DNA of 42,660 bases from Zhihengliuella salsuginis (GCF_014651715.1 NZ_BMXK01000015.1:1-42660); one strand, 5' to 3'. Shown: positions 1 through 9,434, counted from the first letter of the stretch. Made by a program: numbers and translations. Notes: generated from the letters alone by a model not told the origin.

Positions 1-20
1 ATTTGGTATCAACAAACTTG

Positions 21-45
21 GCACACTATTGAGTTCTCAAACAAC
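21..45 (-). promoter_or_regulatory. boxA-like antitermination element of an rRNA operon leader
   Basis: On the minus strand this reads TTTGAGAACTCAATAGTGTG, the conserved leader block found upstream of 16S rRNA in Micrococcales and related actinobacteria. It lies downstream of two strong promoters firing the same way, so the 16S gene should begin just beyond the left edge. Similar blocks occur in 16S-23S spacers, but the promoters argue for the leader. The rRNA gene itself is not in the window. Confidence 0.7.
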
Positions 46-109
46 AGACACACACGCTTTGCAAACCAACCTCATCCGGCCGATCCGCTCAATTCGCGGC
101 AACTTTTAT

Positions 110-138
110 ATCTTACCTCAGTCATTTCAGCTTGTCAA
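110..138 (-). promoter_or_regulatory. rRNA operon promoter, proximal
   Basis: On the minus strand a perfect -35 TTGACA (133-138) is followed after 17 bases by -10 TAAGAT (110-115). The predicted start is near base 103, giving a transcript that runs through the boxA-like element toward the left edge. No coding region lies downstream inside the window. Confidence 0.75.
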
Positions 139-226
139 CTCGACTCGCTGGCCTTTCTGAGAAGTTCTTGCGCCGTTGGCTTCGGGCTTCGTTTCCGTTC
201 CTTTCCGCTGTGCGGCGCGGGATAAA

Positions 227-255
227 ACTATACCCACATTCCCGTGTGCACGCAA
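227..255 (-). promoter_or_regulatory. rRNA operon promoter, distal
   Basis: On the minus strand TTGCGT (250-255) and TATAGT (227-232) are separated by 17 bases. It has the same orientation as the proximal promoter about 117 bases downstream. Tandem promoters are typical of rRNA operons. The -35 is weaker than that of the proximal promoter. Confidence 0.5.
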
Positions 256-260
256 ACTCG

Positions 261-295
261 GGGGCTCCTGCCGGCCGGGCCGGCAGGAGAACCCC
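261..295 (-). terminator. Hairpin terminator after glgB
   Basis: CTCCTGCCGGCC (265-276) pairs with GGCCGGCAGGAG (278-289). GGGG (261-264) can pair with CCCC (292-295) across a small AA bulge. It lies just downstream of the glgB stop and upstream of the rRNA promoters, so it probably insulates the two units. There is no strong U tract, so efficiency is uncertain. Confidence 0.5.
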
Positions 296-331
296 GGATT
301 CATGCGGTTTTTCGGGCCGCCCCGCCCGCTT

Positions 332-2602
332 CTAGGCGCTCCCGGGGCTGGAGGGCGTCGAATCTTCTCGGGTGAAGTAGACCACACCGAGGGGCGGGAG
401 CGTGACATCGGCGCTGGCGGGCTGCCCGTGGTGCCCCTCGAGACCGGCCTCGACGGGTCCGTCGTTGCGAACACCCGAGCCGCCGAAGTCTTCCGCGTCG
501 GTGTTGAGCGACTCCACCCAGCGGCCTGCCTCCGGGAACCCCAGTCGGTAGCCGTGCTTGGGCTCGCCGCCGAAGTTCGCCACCGCCACGACGGGTGCCC
601 CGCCGTCGGCCGGGACCCGGATGAACGCGAGGGTGTTGCCGGCGGCGTCGTGGGAATCGATCCACGCGAACCCGGCGGGGTCGTTGTCCTGGCTCCACAG
701 CGCCGGCGACTGCCGGTAGAACAGGTTCAGCTCGCGCACCAGACGGTGGACCCCCTTGTGCGGAGGAGTGTCGGCCAGCCACCAGTCGAGTCCGTACTGC
801 TCGCTCCACTCCCCCTCCTGGGCGAACTCCGTGCCCATGAAGATCAGCTGCTTGCCCGGATGCGCCCACATGAACGCGAAGTAGGCCCGCACCTGGGCCA
901 GCTGCCGCCACCGGTCCCCCGGCATGCGGCGCAGCAGCGAGCCCTTCCCGTGCACGACCTCGTCGTGGCTGATGGGGAGCATGTAGTTCTCGCTCCACGC
1001 GTAGACGAGCGAGAACGTCATCTGGTGGTGGTGGTACTGCCGATTGATCGGGTCCTGGCCCATGTACTCGAGCGAGTCGTGCATCCAGCCCATGTTCCAT
1101 TTGAGCCCGAAACCGAGGCCGCCGTGCGCGGTCGCCCGGGTGACCCCGTCGAAGGCCGTGGACTCCTCCGCGATCATGATGACGCCGGGATGGAGCCGGT
1201 AGGCGGTCGCCGTCGCCTCCTGGAGGAAGGCGATCGCCTCCAGGTTCTCGCGTCCCCCGTGGACGTTCGGCACCCACTCCCCGTCGTTGCGCGAGTAGTC
1301 CAGGTAGAGCATGGAGGCGACCGCGTCGACGCGCAGGCCGTCGATGTGGAATTCCTCGAGCCAGTACAGGGCGTTGGCGACGAGGAAGTTCTTCACCTCG
1401 CGGCGCCCGTAGTCGAAGATCAGCGTCCCCCAGTCCGGGTGCTCGCCCCGGCGCGGGTCGGCGTGCTCGTACAGCGGCTGCCCGTCGAAGTTCGCCAGCG
1501 CCCACTCGTCCTTCGGGAAGTGCGCCGGCACCCAGTCGAGGAGGACGCCGATGCCCGCCTGGTGGAGGGTGTCGACGAGGTACCGGAAATCGTCCGGGGA
1601 CCCGAAGCGGGACGTCGGCGCGTAGTACCCGGTGACCTGGTAGCCCCAGGAACCGCCGAACGGGTGCTCGGCGACGGGCATGAACTCGACGTGGGTGAAC
1701 CCCTGCCAGGCGACGTACTCGGCCAGCTGGTCGGCGAGCTCCCGGTAGTCCAGGCCCGGCCGCCAGGAACCGAGGTGCACCTCGTAGACGCTCATCGCCG
1801 CGTCATGCGGATTGGTCGCCGCGCGGCGCTCCATCCACTCGTGGTCGCCGAATCCGTAGTTCGACTCGGCGACGACCGACCCCGTCCGCGGCGGGACCTC
1901 GGTGGCGCGGGCCATCGGGTCCGCCTTGTCCCGCCAGTGGCCGTCGGCACCCAGGATCTGGAACTTGTAGACGGCACCGGCCTCGACGCCCGGAACGAAG
2001 AGCTCCCAGACACCGGTGTGGCCGAGCGAGCGCATCGCATGCGGCACGCCGTCCCAGTGGTTGAACTCCCCCTTGACCCGGACTGCCTGCGCGTTCGGGG
2101 CCCAGACCGCGAATCCCGTCCCGACGATGTCGCCGAGTTCGGAGTGGTACCGGTGCACGTGGGCGCCGAGCACCGTCCACAGGTGCTCGTGGCGGCCCTC
2201 GTGGATCAGGTGCAGGTCGACCTCGCCCAGGGTGGGCAGGTGGCGGTAGGGGTCGTCGATGACCGCCGACGTGCCGCCACCGTAGGTGACGTGGAGGCGG
2301 TAGTCCGGCACGTGCCCCTCGCGGTCCGTGCGCGGGAGCACGGCGACCCACACGCCGTGGTGCTCGTGCCGCATCGGCAGCGACCCCTCGTGCGTCCGCA
2401 CCTCGACGGAGTCGGCCAGGTGCCGCAGCGTGCGGAAGGTGACGTGGCCGTCGTCGTCCAGGTGCGCGCCGAGGACCGCGTGCGGCGCGTGGTAGGTGCC
2501 GCGGGCGACGGCGTCGAGCACCTCGGGGGCGACCGGCATCGGTTCCAGGGCGCGCGCCCCGGTGGTGCCGGGTTCGGTGCGGGGTGCGTTGTCGGGCGTC
2601 AT
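332..2602 (-). CDS. glgB: 1,4-alpha-glucan branching enzyme GlgB
   Basis: The 756-residue cytoplasmic enzyme introduces alpha-1,6 branches into linear alpha-1,4-glucan. After an N-terminal carbohydrate-binding-type region comes a GH13 barrel with region I DWVPAHF, region II GLRVDAVAS (nucleophile Asp426), region III MIAEES (acid/base Glu479) and region IV PISHDEVVHGKGS. Length is typical of the long GlgB with two N-terminal beta domains. The ATG at 2602 follows an AGGAGG ribosome binding site and overlaps the glgE stop by 4 bases, so translation is probably coupled. A larger open frame continues upstream inside glgE, but the family N-terminus and the ribosome binding site support 2602. In the GlgE pathway GlgB branches the chains that GlgE extends. 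Confidence 0.96.
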   Translation of the reverse strand: MTPDNAPRTEPGTTGARALEPMPVAPEVLDAVARGTYHAPHAVLGAHLDDDGHVTFRTLRHLADSVEVRTHEGSLPMRHEHHGVWVAVLPRTDREGHVPDYRLHVTYGGGTSAVIDDPYRHLPTLGEVDLHLIHEGRHEHLWTVLGAHVHRYHSELGDIVGTGFAVWAPNAQAVRVKGEFNHWDGVPHAMRSLGHTGVWELFVPGVEAGAVYKFQILGADGHWRDKADPMARATEVPPRTGSVVAESNYGFGDHEWMERRAATNPHDAAMSVYEVHLGSWRPGLDYRELADQLAEYVAWQGFTHVEFMPVAEHPFGGSWGYQVTGYYAPTSRFGSPDDFRYLVDTLHQAGIGVLLDWVPAHFPKDEWALANFDGQPLYEHADPRRGEHPDWGTLIFDYGRREVKNFLVANALYWLEEFHIDGLRVDAVASMLYLDYSRNDGEWVPNVHGGRENLEAIAFLQEATATAYRLHPGVIMIAEESTAFDGVTRATAHGGLGFGLKWNMGWMHDSLEYMGQDPINRQYHHHQMTFSLVYAWSENYMLPISHDEVVHGKGSLLRRMPGDRWRQLAQVRAYFAFMWAHPGKQLIFMGTEFAQEGEWSEQYGLDWWLADTPPHKGVHRLVRELNLFYRQSPALWSQDNDPAGFAWIDSHDAAGNTLAFIRVPADGGAPVVAVANFGGEPKHGYRLGFPEAGRWVESLNTDAEDFGGSGVRNDGPVEAGLEGHHGQPASADVTLPPLGVVYFTREDSTPSSPGSA

Positions 2603-4689
2603 GAGGACGGCCTCCTGAGGTGGAGAATGTGGGCCGGTTCGACGTGGGGGTCGAGCCGGACGTAGTTGTGCTCGCCCCAGCGCCAGGTCTGGCCGCTGAG
2701 GAGGTCTTCGACCTCGAACTTCCCGTCGTCGCCGATGAGCGACGGGGTGAGGTCCAGTGCCTCGAGGTTCAGGGTGATGGTCGACTCCCGCGTCCCGTGG
2801 GGGTCGAGGTTCACGACGACGACGATCGTGTCGGCGCTCGCGGCGTCGCCCGGGGACCGGCGCTTCGACTTGGAGAAGACGATCGTCGAGTCGTCGGTGG
2901 CCGAGTGCAGCTCGAGGTTGGCGAGATCGTCCAGGGCCGGATGCGAGTGCCGGATCTGGTTCAGCCGGGCCAGGTACGGTGCCAGCGACGTGCCGGCCGC
3001 CTCGGCGGCGGCGAAGTCGCGGGGCCGGTACTCGAACTTCTCGCTGTCGATGTACTCGCCGGAGCCCGGCCGGGCGACGTGCTCGCACAGTTCGTAGCCG
3101 CTGTAGACGCCCCAGAGCGGGCTCGACATGGCGGCGAGGACGGCGCGCAGCTTGAACGCGGCCGGCCCGCCGAACTGCAGGAACTCCGGCAGGATGTCCG
3201 GGGTGTTGACCCAGAAGTTGGGCCGGAAGAACGCGATGGACTCGCGCGAGACCTCGGTGAAGTACTCCTCGAGCTCCGTCTTGGTGTTCCGCCACGTGAA
3301 GTACGTGTAGGACTGCTGGAAGCCCGCCTTGCCGAGCGCGTGCATCATCGCCGGGCGGGTGAATGCCTCAGCGAGGAAGACGACATCCGGGTGCTCCTCG
3401 CCCACCGCGCCGATCAGCCACTCCCAGAACGCGACCGGCTTCGTGTGCGGGTTGTCGACGCGGAAGATCTTGACCCCGCGGTCGATCCAGAGCCGGACGA
3501 TGCGCAGGATCTCGTTGCCGAGGCCCTCGGGATCGTTGTCGAAGTTCAGCGGGTAGATGTCCTGGTACTTCTTCGGCGGGTTCTCGGCGTAGGCGATCGT
3601 CCCGTCCACCCGCTCCGTGAACCACTCCGGGTGCTCGGTCGCCCACGGGTGGTCGGGCGAGGCCTGCAGGGCCAGGTCGAGCGCGACCTCGAGGCCGAGG
3701 TCCTCCGCCCGCGCGACGAATCGTGCGAAGTCGGCCTCGGTCCCGAGATCCGGATGGATCGCGTCGTGACCGCCCGCGGCCGATCCGATGGCCCACGGCG
3801 ATCCGGGATCGTGCTCGGACGCGGTCAGCGTGTTGTTCGGTCCCTTGCGGTGGGTGCGGCCGATCGGGTGGATGGGCGGAAGGTAGAGGATCTCGAAGCC
3901 CATGGCGGCGACAGCCGGCAGGCGCCGCTGCGCCGTGGCGAAGGTCCCCGGCACGAAGCGGCCGGCCGCGTCGTCGTACACCGCCCCCTCCGAACGGGGG
4001 AAGAACTCGTACCAGCCTCCGCGGCCGGCCAGCTCGCGCTCGACGAGCAGGTCGAAGCGGTCGCTGCTCGTCACGAACCGGCGGATCGGACGCTCGGCGA
4101 GCGCCGCACGCAGGGTCGGCGATTCGGCTGCCTCGAGCCGTTCGCCGACGACCAGGGTGGTGTCGGCGAGGATGCGGGCGACGGCCTCGTAGAGGTCGGC
4201 GTCGCCGCGGACGGCGTCCGGACTCGCCAGCTCATCCGCAGCCGGCCGCTCGTCCCCGGAGCGGAGTGCGGCGGCGGCCTCGGCGAAGAGCTTGGCGCCC
4301 TCGGCGAGCATGAGCTCCGCCTCGACGCCGGCGGCGATCTTCACTGCGGCCGCGTGGTGCCAGGTCCCATAGGGGTCGTCCCATGCCTCGACGGCGAACG
4401 ACCACGTGCCGGTCGACTCCGGCCGGAGCAGCCCGTGCCACGCATCGCTGCCCGGTGCACCGGGTGTCATCTGGGCGGCCTGGCTGATGCTGCCGTCCGG
4501 GGCGTAGAGGACGGCGGTGGCGCCGACGGAGTCGTGCCCCTCGCGGAACGCCGTCGCGCTGACGCGCACGTCCTGTCCGACGACGGCCTTGGCCGGGAAC
4601 GCTCCCCCCTCGACGACCGGCTGGACGTCGGAGACCGGGATCCGGCCGTATCGTGTTTCGGTTGACCTGCGTTTCGGTGCGGTGCTCAC
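2599..4689 (-). CDS. glgE: Alpha-1,4-glucan:maltose-1-phosphate maltosyltransferase GlgE
   Basis: GlgE (696 residues) transfers maltosyl units from alpha-maltose-1-phosphate to the growing alpha-1,4-glucan and releases phosphate. The GH13_3 hallmarks are present: KIFRVDNPHTKP with nucleophile Asp412 and VVFLAEAFTRP with general acid Glu441, after an N-terminal beta domain and helical insert. It starts with GTG. There is no Shine-Dalgarno sequence; instead TAGCGT lies 7 bases upstream, suggesting a leaderless mRNA. It is followed directly by glgB (4-base overlap). The partners that make maltose-1-phosphate (TreS and the maltokinase Pep2/Mak) are not in the window, although they are often clustered with glgE in other actinobacteria. 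Confidence 0.96.
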   Translation of the reverse strand: MSTAPKRRSTETRYGRIPVSDVQPVVEGGAFPAKAVVGQDVRVSATAFREGHDSVGATAVLYAPDGSISQAAQMTPGAPGSDAWHGLLRPESTGTWSFAVEAWDDPYGTWHHAAAVKIAAGVEAELMLAEGAKLFAEAAAALRSGDERPAADELASPDAVRGDADLYEAVARILADTTLVVGERLEAAESPTLRAALAERPIRRFVTSSDRFDLLVERELAGRGGWYEFFPRSEGAVYDDAAGRFVPGTFATAQRRLPAVAAMGFEILYLPPIHPIGRTHRKGPNNTLTASEHDPGSPWAIGSAAGGHDAIHPDLGTEADFARFVARAEDLGLEVALDLALQASPDHPWATEHPEWFTERVDGTIAYAENPPKKYQDIYPLNFDNDPEGLGNEILRIVRLWIDRGVKIFRVDNPHTKPVAFWEWLIGAVGEEHPDVVFLAEAFTRPAMMHALGKAGFQQSYTYFTWRNTKTELEEYFTEVSRESIAFFRPNFWVNTPDILPEFLQFGGPAAFKLRAVLAAMSSPLWGVYSGYELCEHVARPGSGEYIDSEKFEYRPRDFAAAEAAGTSLAPYLARLNQIRHSHPALDDLANLELHSATDDSTIVFSKSKRRSPGDAASADTIVVVVNLDPHGTRESTITLNLEALDLTPSLIGDDGKFEVEDLLSGQTWRWGEHNYVRLDPHVEPAHILHLRRPSS

Positions 4690-4696
4690 ACCCTAG

Positions 4697-4702
4697 ACGC
4701 TA
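4697..4702 (-). promoter_or_regulatory. -10 element of glgE, leaderless type
   Basis: On the minus strand TAGCGT is followed by 7 bases and then the GTG of glgE. Transcription is predicted to start at or next to the start codon. No -35 was recognised. Confidence 0.45.
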
Positions 4703-4760
4703 ATCGCCGCCCGCGGATCAACCAAGGAATCGGCCCAGAAACTTGGTGTGTCGGGCAGTG

Positions 4761-6869
4761 TTACGCGCGGAAGATGGAGATGGAGTTCGCGGTGACGGTG
4801 TGGGCCTCCCCTGCGCGGCGGATGACCCCCTGGTGGCCGAGGTCGCCGGGGTCCGTGCTGTAGCGCAGTTCGAACCGCGCGCGGTCCTCCGGTCGTCCCG
4901 AGAACTCGGCGAGGGCCTCGCCATGCGGCAGGGCGACCTCCTGGTCCTCCAGCGTCCCGTTGAAGACCACGAGCCCGTCCATGTCGCTGCCCGGGGAGCC
5001 GATGAGCAGCTGCATCAGCCGGGTCCCGGGGTTGGTCCACTCGTCCTGCTGCAGCGGGTCGCCGTTCCCGTTGAACCAGAACAGGAAACCGGAATCCTCG
5101 CGGGCCGGGTAGCTGTAGGGCTGGTTCGCGAGGAACTCCTTCCGGATCCGGAACAGGTCGCGGGTCGTCTGGAGCATCTGCCGCTGGTGCTCGGTGAGGT
5201 TCCAGTGCAGCCACGACATGGGATTGTCCTGGCAGTACGCGTTGTTGTTGCCCTCCTGCGTCTTGCCCATCTCGTCCCCGGCGGTGATCATCGGGACTCC
5301 GAGCGACAGGGCCAGCGTCGCCATGACGTTCGAGGCGGTCTTCAGGCGCTCCGCGTTGACGTCCTGATCGCCCGTCTGGCCCTCGACCCCGTGGTTGAAC
5401 GAGTTGTTGTGGCTGTGTCCGTCGCGGTTCTCCTCGCCGTTGTCCTCGTTGTGCTTGCGGTCGTAGCTGACGAGGTCGCGCAGCGTGAAACCGTCGTGGG
5501 CGGTGACGAGGTTGACGGAGGCGAGCGCGCCGCGCCCGGACTTCGAGAAGAGGTCGCGGGACCCCGCGAGGGCGCCGGCGAGCCGTGCGACGGAGGCACC
5601 GTGGTCGCCGGCGGCCAGGCGCCCGTGGTCGGCGACCCAGAACTCCCGGACGGTGTCGCGGAACTTGTCGTTCCAGTCGGCGAAGCCGCGCGGGAAGCTG
5701 CCGGTCTGCCACCCGCCCATGGAGACGTCCCACGGCTCGGCGATCATCTTCACGCCGGTCAGCGCCTCGGAGGCGGCGATGGCGGTGAAGAACGGGTGGC
5801 TCGCGGTGAAGTGGTTCGCCGCGTCGCGGCCGAGGGACACGGCCAGGTCGAAGCGGAAGCCGTCGATGTGGAACTCCTCGACCCAGTAGCGCAGCGAATC
5901 CATCGCCATGCGGATCACGGCGGGCTCGTTGAAATCGAGGGTGTTGCCGACGCCGGTGGTGTCGAAGTAGGCGCCGTCCTCCGTGTGGCGGTAGTAGTGG
6001 CGGTCCGCGAGCCCGCGCCACGAGAGCGCCTGCTGGCCCTGTCCGCCCTCGGCGGTGTGGTTGAACACGACGTCGAGCACGACTTCGATGCCGGCGGCGT
6101 GCAGGAGCTTGACCATGCCCTTGAGCTCGTCCCGCACGGCTGCGGGCCCGGCCGCCTGCGCGGCGGCTGTGGCGTACGCCTGGTGCGGAGCGAAGAACCC
6201 CAGCGTGTTGTACCCCCAGTAGTTGGGCAGGCCCATGTCCTGGAGGTGGGGTTCGTCGATGTGGAAGTGGATCGGCAGCAGCTCGACCGTGGTCACGCCG
6301 AGGGAGGCCAGGTGCTCGATCATCGCGGGGTGCGCGAATCCGGCGTAGGTGCCGCGCAGCTCCTCCGGGATGTCCGGGTGCAGCTTGGTCTGGCCCTTGA
6401 CGTGGGCCTCGTAGACGACCGTGTCCCGCCACGGGACGTGGGGCCGCGCGACGGAGCCCCAGTCGAATCCGTGCTCCTCCACGAACACGCCCCAGAAGCT
6501 GCCGTCCTCGTACTCCTCGACGGCGCGGGCGTACGGGTCGACCAGCAGCTGCCCGTTCTCCGGGAGCTCGGCCCCGTGCTCCCAGAAGGCGTAGCGGGCG
6601 CCGGGGCGCAGCCCCTCCACCCGGCCGTGGAAGACGCCGTCGGTCGTGTCCGGGAGACTCGTCCGCATCAGCGAGCCGTCCGGATCCGTGAACCAGACGT
6701 CGACCCCGTCGAGTTCGGGGGCGAAAACCGCCACGTTCACGGCGTCGGCCACCGGGGACAGGCCGGGGACCGACGCGGCGACGCCGCGCGGAAAGGAACG
6801 CGAGAAGCGTTCGGGACCGCTTCCCGCCGGGCTCGGGGACACCGGGACATCAGCGCTGGGCTGTGCCAT
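4761..6869 (-). CDS. glgX: Glycogen debranching enzyme GlgX
   Basis: The 702-residue GH13 enzyme (isoamylase/TreX/GlgX type) hydrolyses alpha-1,6 branches during glycogen breakdown. A CBM48-like N-terminal region (about residues 25-160) precedes a barrel with region I VLDVVFNHTAEG, region II GFRFDLAVSLG (nucleophile Asp341), region III MIAEPWD and region IV VTAHDGFTL, followed by the GlgX-typical SYDRKHNEDNGEENRDG. The ATG is preceded by an AAGGCGG-like ribosome binding site about 6 bases away. It lies 71 bases upstream of glgE on the same strand, so synthesis and degradation genes are adjacent, but glgE seems to have its own promoter. Confidence 0.94.
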   Translation of the reverse strand: MAQPSADVPVSPSPAGSGPERFSRSFPRGVAASVPGLSPVADAVNVAVFAPELDGVDVWFTDPDGSLMRTSLPDTTDGVFHGRVEGLRPGARYAFWEHGAELPENGQLLVDPYARAVEEYEDGSFWGVFVEEHGFDWGSVARPHVPWRDTVVYEAHVKGQTKLHPDIPEELRGTYAGFAHPAMIEHLASLGVTTVELLPIHFHIDEPHLQDMGLPNYWGYNTLGFFAPHQAYATAAAQAAGPAAVRDELKGMVKLLHAAGIEVVLDVVFNHTAEGGQGQQALSWRGLADRHYYRHTEDGAYFDTTGVGNTLDFNEPAVIRMAMDSLRYWVEEFHIDGFRFDLAVSLGRDAANHFTASHPFFTAIAASEALTGVKMIAEPWDVSMGGWQTGSFPRGFADWNDKFRDTVREFWVADHGRLAAGDHGASVARLAGALAGSRDLFSKSGRGALASVNLVTAHDGFTLRDLVSYDRKHNEDNGEENRDGHSHNNSFNHGVEGQTGDQDVNAERLKTASNVMATLALSLGVPMITAGDEMGKTQEGNNNAYCQDNPMSWLHWNLTEHQRQMLQTTRDLFRIRKEFLANQPYSYPAREDSGFLFWFNGNGDPLQQDEWTNPGTRLMQLLIGSPGSDMDGLVVFNGTLEDQEVALPHGEALAEFSGRPEDRARFELRYSTDPGDLGHQGVIRRAGEAHTVTANSISIFRA

Positions 6870-6920
6870 ACAAACCGCCTTGGTAGTCGAGGTGGCGACG
6901 ACGCTGCGTCGCCGCCGGCG

Positions 6921-7886
6921 TCAGCCGTTGCGTCGGCGCGAGACTTCGTACAGGGAGATGCCGACGGCCATGGACGCGTTGAGGGACTCCATCGCGGAGT
7001 CGATCGGAATGGAGACGATCGCGTCGCACGTCTCGCGGACGAGCCGCGAGAGGCCCTTGCCCTCGGAGCCGACGACGATGCAGAGCGGCTCGGTCGCGAG
7101 CTCGAGGCCCGGCAGGTCCATGTCCCCGCCGCCGTCGAGGCCGACGACGAAGACGCCCTGCGCCTTCATCTCCTTCAGCGCCAGCGTCAGGTTCGTCGCG
7201 CGGGCCACCGGCACGCGGGCCGCGGCCCCGGCGCTCGTCTTCCAGGCCGAGGCCGTCATCCCGACGCTGCGGCGCTCCGGCACGATCACGCCGTGGCCCC
7301 GGAAGGCGGAGACGGAGCGGACGATCGCACCCAGGTTGCGCGGATCCGTGATGCCGTCGAGCGCGACGAAGAGCGGCTGGTGGTTGATGTGGCCCTGCGC
7401 GGCGCGCTGGACCGTCTCGGTCACCAGGTCGACGGCGTCCGGGTACTGGTACGGCGGGATCTGGAGGACCATGCCCTGGTGCACGGCGTCGTCCGTCATC
7501 CGGTCGAGCTCCGGCTTGCTGGTCTCCAGGACGGCGATGCCCTGCTCGGCGGCCAGCTTGAGGGCCTCGCGCACGCGGTCGTCGACGTCGATGCGGGTCG
7601 CCATGTAGAGGGTCTTGGACGGGATCTGCGTGCGCAGGGCCTCGAGCACCGAGTTGCGGCCGGTGACCATCTCCTCGGCGACCCGGGACCGCCCGCGGGT
7701 GCCGCCGCGCTTCGTGGCCGCCTTCTCCGCCAGCTGCTTGCCGCGGTGCGCCTTGTGGTAGACGCGGTCCTCGGCCTTGGGAGTGGGGCCCTTGCCCTCG
7801 AGCTTCTTGCGGCCGTGGCCGCCGGTGCCGACGGACGGGCCCTTCTTGGTCTTGCGGACGGCGCCGGGACGCTTACCTGTTGCCAT
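6921..7886 (-). CDS. rlmB: 23S rRNA 2'-O-ribose methyltransferase, RlmB/TrmH (SpoU) family
   Basis: The 321-residue protein belongs to the SPOUT superfamily. A basic, low-complexity N-terminal extension (residues 1-75) precedes a substrate-binding domain (about 75-155) and the knotted methyltransferase core. Motif 1 is NLGAIVRSV, motif 2 VVGSEGKGLSRL and motif 3 IPIDSAMESLNASMAVGISLYEV. RlmB methylates G2251 of 23S rRNA; family membership is clear but the exact target is inferred. The ATG has a good GAGGAA ribosome binding site 7 bases upstream. It follows cysS by 98 bases in the same direction, an arrangement common in actinobacteria. Confidence 0.9.
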   Translation of the reverse strand: MATGKRPGAVRKTKKGPSVGTGGHGRKKLEGKGPTPKAEDRVYHKAHRGKQLAEKAATKRGGTRGRSRVAEEMVTGRNSVLEALRTQIPSKTLYMATRIDVDDRVREALKLAAEQGIAVLETSKPELDRMTDDAVHQGMVLQIPPYQYPDAVDLVTETVQRAAQGHINHQPLFVALDGITDPRNLGAIVRSVSAFRGHGVIVPERRSVGMTASAWKTSAGAAARVPVARATNLTLALKEMKAQGVFVVGLDGGGDMDLPGLELATEPLCIVVGSEGKGLSRLVRETCDAIVSIPIDSAMESLNASMAVGISLYEVSRRRNG

Positions 7887-7984
7887 TGTGTAGTTCCTCG
7901 TGGCTAGAAATCTTGGGGTCGATCACGGTTGGACCGTGGTGTCCACCGGTCACCATTTTACCGACGCGGCCAAATCGTCCCGAT

Positions 7985-9427
7985 TCAGGGCTCGAGCGTC
8001 CAGCGGGCGCCGTCCGCTGAGTCCTCCACGACGACGCCGGCCGCGGCGAGCGAATCGCGGATCGCGTCCGCTGCGGCCCAGTCGCGGGACGCCCGCGCAG
8101 CCGCCCGCGCCTCGAGCTGCGCGGCGACGAGCGACTCCAGTGCGGCGGCGGCCGCCGGGTCCCCACCCGGCCCGGCCGTGCCGACCGTGTCGAGGCCCAG
8201 GACCGCGGTCATCGCGAGCACCTCGCCGAGTGCCTCGGCGGCACGGCCGGCATCGGAAGCGGCCAGGGCCGTGTTGCCCGAACGGACCGTCTCGTGCAGC
8301 ACCGCCAGGGCCTGCGGGACGTTGAGATCGTCGTCCATCGCGGCACCGAACGCCCCGGGCACCCCGGTGGCGGCGCCGTCGTGCCCGGTGAGGGCGCGGG
8401 CGTTGCGGACGAACGTGTCGATCCGCTCCACCGCGGCGGCCGCCTCCTCCAGCGACGTGGGCTTGTAGTCCAGCTGCGACCGGTAGTGCGCCTGGCCCAG
8501 GAAGTAGCGGACCACGCGGGCCGGGGCCAGCCCGAGCATCTCGGCCGGGGAGATCGTGTTGCCGATGGACTTCGACATCTTCTCGCCCTCGTACGTGACC
8601 ATGCCGTTGTGCATCCAGAAGTTCGCGAAGTCGTGGCCGGCGGCGGTCGACTGGGCGAGCTCGTTCTCGTGGTGCGGGAAGCGCAGGTCGAGGCCGCCGC
8701 CGTGGATGTCGAACGCGCTGCCGAGGTACTTGCCGGCCATCGCCGAGCACTCGAGGTGCCAGCCCGGGCGGCCGCGGCCCCACGGGCTCGGCCAGGAGGC
8801 GCCGGCCGGGTCGGAGGGCTTGCTGCCCTTCCAGAGGGCGAAGTCGCGGGGGTCGCGCTTGCCGCGCGGGTCGGCGTCGGGGGCGTCCTGGAGGTCGTCG
8901 ACCTTCTGCCGGGTGAGCGATCCGTAGCCGTCCCACGAGCGGACGTCGAAGTAGACGTCGCCCGAGTCGTCGAGGGCCGGGTAGGCGTGGCCGCGCTCGA
9001 CGAGGTCGGCGATCAGCTCGTGCATCTCGGGGATGTGCCCGGTCGCGCGCGGCTCGTAGGCCGGACGTTTGACGCCGAGCGTGTCGTAGGCGCGCAGGAA
9101 CTCCTGCTCGAACCGGTAGGCGAGCGCGAACCACTCCTCGCGGCCGCGGTCGTGCTCGCCGGGCTCGAACCCCTCGGCGAACGAGGCGGCCGACTTCTCG
9201 AGGATCTTGTCGTCGATGTCGGTGACGTTGCGCACGACAGTGACGGCCAGCCCGCGGTATTCGAGCCAGCGGGTGAGGATGTCGAAGGCGATGGCCGAGC
9301 GGACGTGGCCGACGTGCGGCATCCCCTGCACGGTGGCACCGCAGTAGTACAGGCCCGCCCGTCCCGGGACGAGCGGGGTGAAGTCGCGGACCTTGGCCTG
9401 GCGGGTGTCGTAGAATCGCATGCTCAC
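7985..9427 (-). CDS. cysS: Cysteinyl-tRNA synthetase
   Basis: This class I aminoacyl-tRNA synthetase charges tRNA-Cys. It has the zinc-ligand region YYCGATVQ, a HIGH-type motif HVGH in [18 protein letters not shown] with another zinc ligand, and the KMSKS signature [13 protein letters not shown]. The C-terminal DALR-like domain ends in RWTLEP. I place the start at GTG 9427 (MSMRFYDT...), because family members usually have a few residues before RFYDT and because TAACCT sits 7 bases upstream, as for a leaderless mRNA. The ATG at 9421 is the alternative and shortens the protein from 480 to 478 residues. The open frame running back into ispF is spurious. Confidence 0.93.
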   Translation of the reverse strand: MSMRFYDTRQAKVRDFTPLVPGRAGLYYCGATVQGMPHVGHVRSAIAFDILTRWLEYRGLAVTVVRNVTDIDDKILEKSAASFAEGFEPGEHDRGREEWFALAYRFEQEFLRAYDTLGVKRPAYEPRATGHIPEMHELIADLVERGHAYPALDDSGDVYFDVRSWDGYGSLTRQKVDDLQDAPDADPRGKRDPRDFALWKGSKPSDPAGASWPSPWGRGRPGWHLECSAMAGKYLGSAFDIHGGGLDLRFPHHENELAQSTAAGHDFANFWMHNGMVTYEGEKMSKSIGNTISPAEMLGLAPARVVRYFLGQAHYRSQLDYKPTSLEEAAAAVERIDTFVRNARALTGHDGAATGVPGAFGAAMDDDLNVPQALAVLHETVRSGNTALAASDAGRAAEALGEVLAMTAVLGLDTVGTAGPGGDPAAAAALESLVAAQLEARAAARASRDWAAADAIRDSLAAAGVVVEDSADGARWTLEP

Positions 9428-9434
9428 CCGCACT

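Noticed and set aside
176-2665. An 829-codon plus-strand open frame opposite glgB
   Set aside because: It mirrors glgB codons on the opposite strand, is rich in Arg/Val/Gly without family motifs, and results from the high GC content.
332-3295. Longer version of glgB (987 codons)
   Set aside because: The first 231 codons overlap glgE out of frame. The ATG at 2602 has a ribosome binding site and matches the family N-terminus.
4743-7907. A 1054-codon plus-strand open frame opposite glgX and rlmB
   Set aside because: It spans two clearly recognised genes on the other strand and has no recognisable domain; an antisense shadow.
7924-7938. Small hairpin CACGGT-TGG-ACCGTG between cysS and rlmB
   Set aside because: Only 6 base pairs with no T tract; not enough to call a terminator or riboswitch.
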